64,000 bases of DNA. Source: Rhizobiales bacterium Ga0077537. GTDB taxonomy: Bacteria > Pseudomonadota > Alphaproteobacteria > Rhizobiales > Hyphomicrobiaceae. The stretch is from the NCBI GenBank assembly GCA_001464955.1, contig LNEM01000023.1:62001-126000 (forward strand). Direction: 5' to 3'. The notes below the pieces were generated by a model. The model saw nothing but the letters and a program-made list of their open reading frames with translations, searched no databases and had not been told where the DNA came from. This document shows positions 1-7,203 of the stretch, piece by piece. Position numbers and translations under genes: made by a program. Every line of letters begins with the position of its first letter. Positions within the stretch are counted from its first letter, which is position 1.

Positions 1-594
1 CCGGTGCCCAAGTGCTGGGCCGACCTGACGAAGCCGGAGTACTCAGGCCTCGTCGGCTACCTCGATCCGTCGTCGGCGTTCGTCGGCTACGTCGGCGCCG
101 TGGCCGTCAATCGCGCCCTCGGCGGGGACTTTAGCAACTTCGACAAGGCGATCGGCTATTTCAAGGATCTCTTGAAGAACAAGCCGATCGTCGCCAAGCA
201 GACGTCTTATGCGCGCGTCGTATCGGGCGAAATCCCGATCCTGTTCGATTATGACTTCAACGCCTATCGCGCGAAGTACACCGAGAAGGGCAAGTTCGAG
301 TTCGTCATTCCCTGCGAGGGGACCGTCGTCGTGCCCTACGTGGTCAGCCTGACCAAGGGCGCACCGAAGGCAGAGAACGCCAAGAAGGTGTTGGACTTCC
401 TCCTGTCCGACAAGGGCCAGGCGCTTTGGACCAACGCCTACCTCAAGCCGGCGCGTCCGGTGCAGCTGCCGGAAGAGGTCGCCAAGCGCTTCCTGCCCGA
501 CAGCGAGTATGCGCGCGCCACGCCGCTCGACTACGCCGAGATGGAGAAAGTCCAGAAGGCCTTCTCCGACCGCTATCTGGCCGAGGTTCGCTGA
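1..594 (+). CDS. ABC transporter periplasmic substrate-binding protein (partial, 5' end outside window)
   Basis: The frame is open from the first base, so the true start lies upstream; 197 residues remain. They match the C-terminal half of family 1 binding proteins (iron(III)/2-aminoethylphosphonate/polyamine type). Visible marks are an aromatic hinge segment (FDYDFNAYRAKY) and the typical C-terminal helix with AKKVLDFLLSDKGQALW. The protein should capture a solute in the periplasm and deliver it to the two permeases encoded directly downstream. The substrate is not readable from the sequence. The phosphodiesterase at the end of the cluster argues for a phosphorus-containing ligand such as a phosphodiester or phosphonate (inference). 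Confidence 0.85.
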   Translation, partial: PVPKCWADLTKPEYSGLVGYLDPSSAFVGYVGAVAVNRALGGDFSNFDKAIGYFKDLLKNKPIVAKQTSYARVVSGEIPILFDYDFNAYRAKYTEKGKFEFVIPCEGTVVVPYVVSLTKGAPKAENAKKVLDFLLSDKGQALWTNAYLKPARPVQLPEEVAKRFLPDSEYARATPLDYAEMEKVQKAFSDRYLAEVR

Positions 595-688
595 GGCTGG
601 CCTGTTGTCTGGAGCACGGCGGAATCAGTCGCCGTGCTCCCTCCAACTCGACCGCATTGGTCGAGCGCCGAAGCGAGAGGCCTCGTCC

Positions 689-1507
689 ATGACGTCCGCG
701 ACGCGCTTTTCCGTCATTCTGATCTTGCCGCTGACGATCGTGGTGGTCGCGTTCTTCCTCCTGCCGATGGCCGAGCTGTTCGCGCGCAGTTTCGTCTCGC
801 GCAACGGCGGCATCACCTACGCCGAGATCCTCGCCACGCCGCGCTACCTGTCGAGCCTCGGCGCCACGCTGATCGTGGCGGCGCTCACCACGGTGATCAC
901 GCTTGCGCTGTCGACACTGGTCGGGCTCCTGCTCGCCAGATCGCGCTTTCCCGGCCGGTCGCTGCTGCTGGCCGTGCTCACCTTCCCGCTGGCCTTTCCC
1001 GGCGTCGTCGTCGGCTTCCTCGTCATCCTGCTCGCCGGCAGGCAAGGTCTCATCGGTGAAGTGACGCGTCTGGCGACCGGCGAGAAGCTCGTGTTCGCCT
1101 ACTCCATGACCGGCCTGCTCGTCGGCTACCTGTATTTTTCGATTCCCCGCGTGCTGCTCACCATCGTCGCCGCGGCCGAAAAGCTCGATCCGGCGCTCGA
1201 GGAAGCGGCGCGCTCGCTGGGCGCCGGCCCCTGGCGCGTCCTTTCGGACATCATTCTGCCGGCACTCAGACCGGCCATGCTCGCCTCGGGCGCGCTCGCG
1301 TTCGCCACTGCGATGGGAGCCTTCGGCACAGCTTTCACGCTGGCGACCAACATCGACGTTCTGCCGATGGTCATCTACACGGAGTTCACGCTGAACGCGA
1401 ACATCGCCATGGCGGCGGCGCTCTCGATCGTGCTCGGCCTCATCACCTGGCTGGCGCTCGCAATCGCGCGCCAAGCCTCTGGCGCGTCAGTCGCGGCGGC
1501 AGGGTGA
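689..1507 (+). CDS. ABC transporter permease (first subunit)
   Basis: 272-residue inner-membrane protein with about six hydrophobic segments. It has the binding-protein-dependent permease signature (EAA loop) around EEAARSLGAGPWRVLSDIILP, which contacts the ATPase. I chose the ATG at 689 because the first transmembrane segment begins just after it (FSVILILPLTIVVVAFFLLP); the open frame upstream has no membrane-protein character. The stop overlaps the next permease's GTG start by 4 bases, so the two are translationally coupled. Partner of the permease at 1504 and the ATPase at 2334. Family: phosphonate/putrescine/iron-type importers; exact substrate unknown. Confidence 0.88.
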   Translation: MTSATRFSVILILPLTIVVVAFFLLPMAELFARSFVSRNGGITYAEILATPRYLSSLGATLIVAALTTVITLALSTLVGLLLARSRFPGRSLLLAVLTFPLAFPGVVVGFLVILLAGRQGLIGEVTRLATGEKLVFAYSMTGLLVGYLYFSIPRVLLTIVAAAEKLDPALEEAARSLGAGPWRVLSDIILPALRPAMLASGALAFATAMGAFGTAFTLATNIDVLPMVIYTEFTLNANIAMAAALSIVLGLITWLALAIARQASGASVAAAG

Positions 1508-2337
1508 TCGACATGCAAGCCACTCTCCTTCGATCGGTTCAGGTTTTGGCCACCATCCTCGTCACGGCATTTCTCGTCGTCCCGATGGTGCTTTCGCTGA
1601 TGGCGGGCGTGACCGTGAATTACTTCCAGGGCATCCTGCGAAGCGGCGTCACGCTGCAGTGGGTTGCAGAGGTTTGGGCGCTCTATGCGGACACGATCCT
1701 GCTTTCGCTGAAGATCGCCATTGCGACGCTCGCAGCCACGCTGGCCATCGGCGTTCCGGCGGCCTACGTGCTCAACCGGCATCCGTCGCGCCTGTCCCGC
1801 GCCATCGAGGAGATCGTCACGCTGCCTCTGGCGATCCCGGGGCTTGCCATCGCGCTGGCCCTGCTGATCTCCTACGGATCGGCCGGCGAATTCCGCAAGA
1901 GCTGGGCGTTCATCCTCGTCGGCCATGTGCTCTACACGCTGCCGTTCATGATCCGCGCGGTGATGGCCGTTCTGGCTTCGATCGATGCCCGGACGCTCGA
2001 GGAGGGTGCGGCCAGCCTCGGCGCAGGTCCGTTGCAGCGCTTTCTGCACGTGATCCTGCCGAATATCGTGCCTGGCATTCTCGCCGGCTCACTGATGGTG
2101 GTGACGCTTTCGATCGGCGAATTCAACCTGACGTGGATGCTGCACACGCCGCTGACCAAGACGCTCCCCGTCGGGCTCGCCGACAGCTATGCGTCGATGC
2201 GGCTGGAAATCGCCAGCGCCTACACGCTCGTCTTCTTCCTCATGATCGTGCCGCTGCTGGTCGGCCTGCAGATATTCGGCTCGTTTCTCGGCGGTGCCGG
2301 GCCGTCGGGAAGCAGCAGAAAAGGAAAGCACCCATGA
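1504..2337 (+). CDS. ABC transporter permease (second subunit)
   Basis: 277-residue membrane protein with about six transmembrane helices and a second EAA loop (EEGAASLGAGPLQRFLHVILP). It starts with GTG at 1504 inside the stop of the upstream permease (GTGA overlap); an in-frame ATG at 1513 is the alternative. It ends in an ATGA overlap with the ATPase gene. With the permease at 689 it should form the heterodimeric membrane channel. Similar in type to PotC/PhnV-like permeases. No substrate-determining residue can be read by eye. Confidence 0.88.
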   Translation: MIDMQATLLRSVQVLATILVTAFLVVPMVLSLMAGVTVNYFQGILRSGVTLQWVAEVWALYADTILLSLKIAIATLAATLAIGVPAAYVLNRHPSRLSRAIEEIVTLPLAIPGLAIALALLISYGSAGEFRKSWAFILVGHVLYTLPFMIRAVMAVLASIDARTLEEGAASLGAGPLQRFLHVILPNIVPGILAGSLMVVTLSIGEFNLTWMLHTPLTKTLPVGLADSYASMRLEIASAYTLVFFLMIVPLLVGLQIFGSFLGGAGPSGSSRKGKHP

Positions 2338-3371
2338 CCAGCGGCGTCTCCATTTCCGTCGCGGGCGTCGGCAAGACGTTCGCGGATGGAACGCAGGCAC
2401 TGCGGCCCGTCTCCATCGACGTCGCGGCGGGCGAGCAGCTTGCGATCCTGGGCCCATCGGGCTGCGGAAAGACGACGCTGTTGCGCATCATCGCCGGGCT
2501 GGAGCATCCCGACCGAGGTGGGGCCGTCCTGTTCGACGGCCGGGACGTGACGCGCCTGCCGATCGAGAAGCGCAACGTCGGCATGGTGTTCCAGTCCTAC
2601 GCGCTGTTTCCGAATATGAGCGTGATCGACAACGTCGCCTACGGCTTGCGGGTGCGCGGCATGGCACGGCAGGCGCGGCATGCCGAGGCGCGGCGCGTTC
2701 TCGACATGATGCGGCTCAGTGAGTTGTCCCAACGGCGCATCGATCAGCTGTCCGGCGGTCAGCGCCAGCGCGTGGCACTGGCACGCGCGCTCGCCATGAA
2801 GCCTGGCGTGCTTCTTCTCGACGAGCCACTGACCGCCCTCGACGCGGCATTGCGCGACGAACTCAGGGCCGAGATCGATGCCCTCCTTCGCTCGCTCGAG
2901 ATCACGACGATCTACGTGACCCACGACCAGGCTGAAGCCATGGTGCTCGGAGATCGCGTGATCGTGATGGAGAAGGGCGGCGTCGCACAGGCCGGCTCGC
3001 CGCGGGACATCTACTTCAAGCCTGCCAACACTTTTGTCGCCGGCTTCATTGGAAGCATGAACCGCATCGATGGCCCCATCACCGGCGGCATGCTGGCTTG
3101 CCCTGCGGGTCACCTCCCGGTCCGTGCGGCCGACGCCGCGAGCGCCTCAGTGCGCTTCCGTCCGGAAAGCGCCAAGCTCGTGCCCGCCGGTCAGGGTGGC
3201 CTCACCCTCGAAATCGAGCGCGTGCACTTCCTCGGCGCGACGCAGCGCGTCTATCTGCGCCATGCCGAGAGCGGGCTTGCGCTCATCGTCGACGGAAACA
3301 GCCGTCTCGACCTCGTTCCGGGTACCAAAGTCGGGCTGGCCGTCGACCCGTCGAATTTCATCATGCTGTGA
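2334..3371 (+). CDS. ABC transporter ATP-binding protein
   Basis: 345 residues, the usual length for the PotA/FbpC/PhnT-type ATPase. All motifs are present: Walker A GPSGCGKT, Q-loop in VFQSYALFP, signature LSGGQRQR, Walker B VLLLDEP and the H-loop VTHDQ. The C-terminal ~110 residues form a TOBE-like domain (FRPES... then VHFLGATQRVYLR), as in CUT1/MOI-type importers. The start ATG at 2334 overlaps the previous stop (ATGA). It powers the importer formed by the two permeases and the binding protein. The phosphodiesterase follows after only 9 bases. Confidence 0.92.
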   Translation: MTSGVSISVAGVGKTFADGTQALRPVSIDVAAGEQLAILGPSGCGKTTLLRIIAGLEHPDRGGAVLFDGRDVTRLPIEKRNVGMVFQSYALFPNMSVIDNVAYGLRVRGMARQARHAEARRVLDMMRLSELSQRRIDQLSGGQRQRVALARALAMKPGVLLLDEPLTALDAALRDELRAEIDALLRSLEITTIYVTHDQAEAMVLGDRVIVMEKGGVAQAGSPRDIYFKPANTFVAGFIGSMNRIDGPITGGMLACPAGHLPVRAADAASASVRFRPESAKLVPAGQGGLTLEIERVHFLGATQRVYLRHAESGLALIVDGNSRLDLVPGTKVGLAVDPSNFIML

Positions 3372-3380
3372 GACTCCCTG

Positions 3381-4214
3381 ATGCTCATCGCCCAACTGAC
3401 CGATCCGCACATTCGAGCCAAAGGCGAGCGCGCCTACGGTATCGTCGACACCGCGACCCATCTTGCGGCCGCCGTGGATTTCATTGCTGCGAATCTGGCG
3501 CACATCGACGCGCTGATGATCACCGGCGACCTCGTCGACTTCGGCGAACCTGAAGAGTACGCGCATTTCCTGGAGATCGTCGCGCCGCTGGCTATGCCGC
3601 TGCTGCCGATACCTGGCAATCATGATCGCCGCGAAGCCTTCGCCGACGCAGTCCGCAAATGGGTCCAGCTGCCCGGCTCCGGTCACCTGTCTTTTGTGCG
3701 GGATGTCGGCCCACTCCGGCTCGTCATGCTGGACTCGACCGTGCCCGGCAAGCCGCATGGCCTGATGTGCGCGGATCGTCTGTCCTGGCTCGATCGCGCG
3801 CTGTCAGCTGCTGCGGACCGGCCGACGATCGTCGCGCTCCACCATCCGCCGTTCGTAACGGGCATTCAGCACATGGACGTGCAGAACTGCGGGAATGCGG
3901 ATGGCCTGGCTGAGGTCCTCACAAACCACCCGCAAGTGCTCACGGTCGTCGCCGGCCACGTCCATCGCAGCGTCTTCACCAGCTTTTGCGGTCGCCCGGC
4001 ATCCATAGCGCCGAGCCCTGCGCATGCCGTGAGCCTGGCGCTTTGTCCCGACGCACCACCGACTTTCCACCTCGAGCCGCCGGGCCTCCATCTGCACCGG
4101 TGGCAGCCCGACGCCACCCAGCCGTTCGGCCGGTTCGTGACACACGTGGTGCCGATCGGCACATTCCCCGGACCGCACCCGTTCTTCGACGCGTCGGGCA
4201 AGTTGATCGGGTAA
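3381..4214 (+). CDS. Calcineurin-like metallophosphoesterase (class III cyclic-nucleotide / glycerophosphodiester phosphodiesterase type)
   Basis: 277 residues with the dimetal phosphoesterase motifs in order: DPH near residue 8, GDLVD near 50, GNHDRR near 77, HHPP near 155 and GHVHR near 194. The layout matches the CpdA/GpdQ class, which hydrolyses cAMP or glycerophosphodiesters. No signal peptide is visible, so it should act in the cytoplasm. It lies 9 bases after the ABC ATPase on the same strand, so it probably hydrolyses the imported compound. Together the five genes suggest uptake and cleavage of a phosphodiester (inference). A cAMP phosphodiesterase remains possible. Confidence 0.85.
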   Translation: MLIAQLTDPHIRAKGERAYGIVDTATHLAAAVDFIAANLAHIDALMITGDLVDFGEPEEYAHFLEIVAPLAMPLLPIPGNHDRREAFADAVRKWVQLPGSGHLSFVRDVGPLRLVMLDSTVPGKPHGLMCADRLSWLDRALSAAADRPTIVALHHPPFVTGIQHMDVQNCGNADGLAEVLTNHPQVLTVVAGHVHRSVFTSFCGRPASIAPSPAHAVSLALCPDAPPTFHLEPPGLHLHRWQPDATQPFGRFVTHVVPIGTFPGPHPFFDASGKLIG

Positions 4215-4252
4215 GGATCGGCGCCGACCTCCCTGGTTCTCGCCCCCGTGTG

Positions 4253-4423
4253 CACCAGACCGAGCCGGACGGCGAAATCCCTGCCGTGCTCGAAGGTCCC
4301 GCCGCTCCCAATCGCGGTGACGACGATGCTTGAACCGATGACGCCGATGCCAGGCACGCTCATCAGGCGCCGACAAGCGTCGTCCTCTCACACCGGAGCA
4401 TTGAGGAGTTTCTCCGTGAGCCG
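4253..4423 (-). pseudogene. IS110/IS1111-family transposase remnant (C-terminal region, internal stop)
   Basis: The minus-strand frame reads CRRLMSVPGIG, then a short segment, then GRDFAVRLGLV. This is the conserved block of the IS110-family C-terminal domain, where RLM-xPGxG is followed by FxxGRxFAAxLGLV. The frame is broken by a TGA at 4388-4390, upstream of EDDACRRLM, and the similarity stops just after LGLV, before the rest of the domain. No DEDD N-terminal half and no element ends are visible nearby. The 467-base stretch between the phosphodiesterase and otsB otherwise shows nothing I recognise. This is a decayed insertion fragment. Confidence 0.65.
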
Positions 4424-4681
4424 AGATGCGACCGGTCCGTGACCGTCACTGGACACCTCTCTGCAGGCCGTCCGGACACACGACATCGAGCGCGCTCCCA
4501 CCAGTCGTCGGCGCGACGCGAGACCGACCGTCGTTGAGGGCAAGGAAACGATAGCCGAAGTCTCACGGGCAGAACGGAACGAGGAATTCAGCAGTCGCTC
4601 TGCAGTGACGCGGCTCGCTCGCACCTCGATTGCCCATAAACCACTTGCCTTGATGGTCTCAGCTGCCAAACTGGCGCGATC

Positions 4682-5416
4682 ATGGACTTAGATCTTGCTG
4701 CTTGCGCGCTCTTCCTCGATCTCGATGGGACATTGATCGACATCGCTCCCACGCCGGATGGCGTGACGATTTCGGAAGAGCTTCCGAACCTTCTCGAACG
4801 GCTGGAGAAGGGTCTCGATGGCGCGCTCGCGATCATCACCGGGCGCCCCATCGTTGACGTCGATCGGCTTCTTGCGCCGCTGGCGCCCGTGGCGGCCGGC
4901 GTGCATGGGGCCGAGATCCGGCCGCTGCCAGGCGGTGAGATCATACCGAGTGTAGCGGCGATCGAGGACGACATCGTCGAGGCCGTCCGCGAGGTGGCGT
5001 CGGGTCACTCCGGCGCTTACTTCGAATTGAAGCGATATTCGGTTGCCGTGCATTATCGACGGAATCCAGCGCTCGCACCGGTACTCGAGCTGGCCATGGC
5101 TCGCCTCCTGCAGGGCGGGCGGCGCGATCACCTCGTTCTCGCACATGGCCGACAGGTACTGGAAATCGTGCCGCGTCAGATCTCCAAGGGCGTGGCGCTC
5201 GAAGTCATCATGGACACCCCTCGCTTCGCGGGCCGCCGTCCCATCATGGTCGGCGACGACATCACCGACATATCGGCCATGAGGGCCGCCGTGAGTCTCG
5301 GCGGCAATGGCCTGAAGGTCGCGGGCGAGCGGTTCTCCCGTGCAGAGGCCGACTTTTCCGGGACATCCGACGTCATTGCCTGGCTCAAGGCCGAGGCCAG
5401 GAGATTAGAGACATGA
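4682..5416 (+). CDS. otsB: Trehalose-6-phosphate phosphatase
   Basis: 244-residue HAD-superfamily phosphatase. Motif I FLDLDGTLIDIAPTPD supplies the nucleophile and acid/base aspartates. AIITGRP is motif II, and the C-terminal GDDITDISAM is the metal-binding motif typical of OtsB. It dephosphorylates trehalose 6-phosphate to trehalose in the cytoplasm. It is the first gene of a three-gene operon: its stop overlaps the GH15 gene (ATGA), which in turn overlaps otsA. The order phosphatase, glucosidase, synthase puts synthesis and a possible turnover enzyme under one transcript, giving osmotic or desiccation protection. Confidence 0.93.
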   Translation: MDLDLAACALFLDLDGTLIDIAPTPDGVTISEELPNLLERLEKGLDGALAIITGRPIVDVDRLLAPLAPVAAGVHGAEIRPLPGGEIIPSVAAIEDDIVEAVREVASGHSGAYFELKRYSVAVHYRRNPALAPVLELAMARLLQGGRRDHLVLAHGRQVLEIVPRQISKGVALEVIMDTPRFAGRRPIMVGDDITDISAMRAAVSLGGNGLKVAGERFSRAEADFSGTSDVIAWLKAEARRLET

Positions 5417-7203
5417 CCTTCAATCCTTCACTCGATCTGGCCGTCGTCGGGAACAGCAATATCGCCGCCCTGATCAATCGTTCGGGCACGATCGTCTGGA
5501 CGTGCTGGCCACGCATCGACGGCGATCCGGTGTTCTGCGCCCTCCTCGACGGCCATGCACCGAATGCCGGCTTCTTCTCGATCGGGTTCGACGAAGATGC
5601 GACGTCGACGCAGAGCTATGTCCGCAACACGGCGATCGTGCGCACCGTTGTGACGTCGGCCTCCGGAGCGTCCTTCGCCATCATGGATTTCGCGCCCCGG
5701 TTCCGGCAATTTGGCCGCACATTCCGACCATCCATGCTCATCCGGCGGATCGAACCACTCACGGGGCTGTGCCGCATTCGTGTACGCGTGCGCCCGCGGA
5801 TGGATTGCGGGCGCCTCTACGCAACGCCGATGGCCGGCAGCAATCATATCCGATACGTGACAGAGGCGGGCGCGTTCCGGCTCACGACAGATGCGCCCAT
5901 CAGCTACGTCGTGGACGAGAGCGCGTTCGTGCTCGCGCGGCCGCTGACATTCATCCTGCATGACGACGAGAGCTTCACGGATTCGATCCCGCGCATCGCC
6001 CGCGAATTCGAGGATCAGACCCGCGACTACTGGATGGACTGGGTGCGAAGCCTGAACCTGCCGTTCGAGTGGCAGGAGGCCGTCATCCGCTCGGCAATCA
6101 CCCTGCAATTGTGCAGCTTCCATGAGACGGGGGCCATCGTCGCAGCGCTGACCACCTCGGTGCCGGAGGACCCCGGCTCGGGTCGAAACTGGGACTACAG
6201 GTACTGCTGGATACGGGACGCCTACTTCACCGTGCACGCGCTGAACCGCGTCGGCGCCACGCGCACCATGGAACGCTTCATCGACTACATCACCAACGTC
6301 ATCGCGCACGAGCAGGGACCGGCGCTGAAGCCCGTCTATTCGATCCTGCCGGAGAAGGAGCTCGAGGAGCGGGATGCACCGGCGCTCGAGGGATATCGCG
6401 GCTTCGGTCCCGTGCGCATCGGCAATGCCGCCGTGCAGCAGGTCCAGCACGATGTCTACGGCAGCGTGATCCTCGCGGCATCGCAGATGTTCTTCGACGA
6501 GCGGCTGCCGAACAAGGGCGACAAGGCTCTCTTCGATCTCCTCGAGCCTCTTGGCACGCACGCGCTCAGCCACGCGCTGACACCCGACGCCGGCATCTGG
6601 GAATACCGGGGCCGGGCCCGGGTCCATACGCATTCCGCGGCCATGTGCTGGGTGGCGTGTGACCGACTGGCCCGGATCGCGCAGCACATCGGCCTCGGGG
6701 ATCGCGCCCGGCATTGGCGTCAATCGGCAGACGGGTTGCGCGACGTCATCCTGAAGCGCGCCTGGAACGAGGCCGAGCGCTGCTTCACCGGCAGCCTCGA
6801 CAGCGACGAGATCGATGCCAGCGTCCTGCTGCTGCACGAACTCGGCATCGTGTCCGCGAACGACGAGCGCTTTCGGGCGACCGTCGACACGATCGGTCGC
6901 CGACTGCTTCGGAAAGGGCATCTTCTGCGATACTCGGCACCAGACGATTTCGGCACTCCGGCGGTCGCCTTCACGATCTGTACGTTCTGGTATGTCGACG
7001 CACTGGCTGCCATCGGACGGCGGGAAGAGGCGCGACAGATCTTCGAGGATCTGCTGGCGCGCCGGAACCACGTCGGGCTGCTGTCGGAGGACATCGCACC
7101 GGAAACGGGCGAGCTATGGGGCAACTTCCCCCAGACGTACTCTATGGTCGGCATCATCGTCGCGGCGATGCGATTGTCCGAGGGCTGGGAAAGCGCGCGA
7201 TGA
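5413..7203 (+). CDS. Glycoside hydrolase family 15 protein (glucoamylase / trehalase type)
   Basis: 596 residues. The N-terminal part (GNSNIAALINRSGTIVWTCWPR) is the beta-sandwich domain usual in bacterial GH15 proteins. The (alpha/alpha)6 catalytic domain follows, with GRNWDYRYCWIRDAYFTV near residue 255 and GYRGFGPVRIGNAA near 330. The late motif LLSEDIAPETGELWGNFPQTYS carries the expected catalytic glutamate. GH15 enzymes release glucose by inversion; some bacterial members are trehalases. Placement between otsB and otsA, with 4-base overlaps on both sides, favours a role in trehalose or glucan turnover (inference). No signal peptide, so probably cytoplasmic. Confidence 0.88.
   Translation: MTFNPSLDLAVVGNSNIAALINRSGTIVWTCWPRIDGDPVFCALLDGHAPNAGFFSIGFDEDATSTQSYVRNTAIVRTVVTSASGASFAIMDFAPRFRQFGRTFRPSMLIRRIEPLTGLCRIRVRVRPRMDCGRLYATPMAGSNHIRYVTEAGAFRLTTDAPISYVVDESAFVLARPLTFILHDDESFTDSIPRIAREFEDQTRDYWMDWVRSLNLPFEWQEAVIRSAITLQLCSFHETGAIVAALTTSVPEDPGSGRNWDYRYCWIRDAYFTVHALNRVGATRTMERFIDYITNVIAHEQGPALKPVYSILPEKELEERDAPALEGYRGFGPVRIGNAAVQQVQHDVYGSVILAASQMFFDERLPNKGDKALFDLLEPLGTHALSHALTPDAGIWEYRGRARVHTHSAAMCWVACDRLARIAQHIGLGDRARHWRQSADGLRDVILKRAWNEAERCFTGSLDSDEIDASVLLLHELGIVSANDERFRATVDTIGRRLLRKGHLLRYSAPDDFGTPAVAFTICTFWYVDALAAIGRREEARQIFEDLLARRNHVGLLSEDIAPETGELWGNFPQTYSMVGIIVAAMRLSEGWESAR

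Noticed and set aside
443-1474. 343-codon open frame on the minus strand across the permease gene
   Set aside because: Arg/Gly/His-rich composition typical of an antisense shadow of a GC-rich gene; the plus strand encodes a clear membrane permease.
5428-7071. 547-codon minus-strand frame antisense to the GH15 gene
   Set aside because: No domain character; the plus-strand product carries all GH15 motifs and is coupled to its neighbours.
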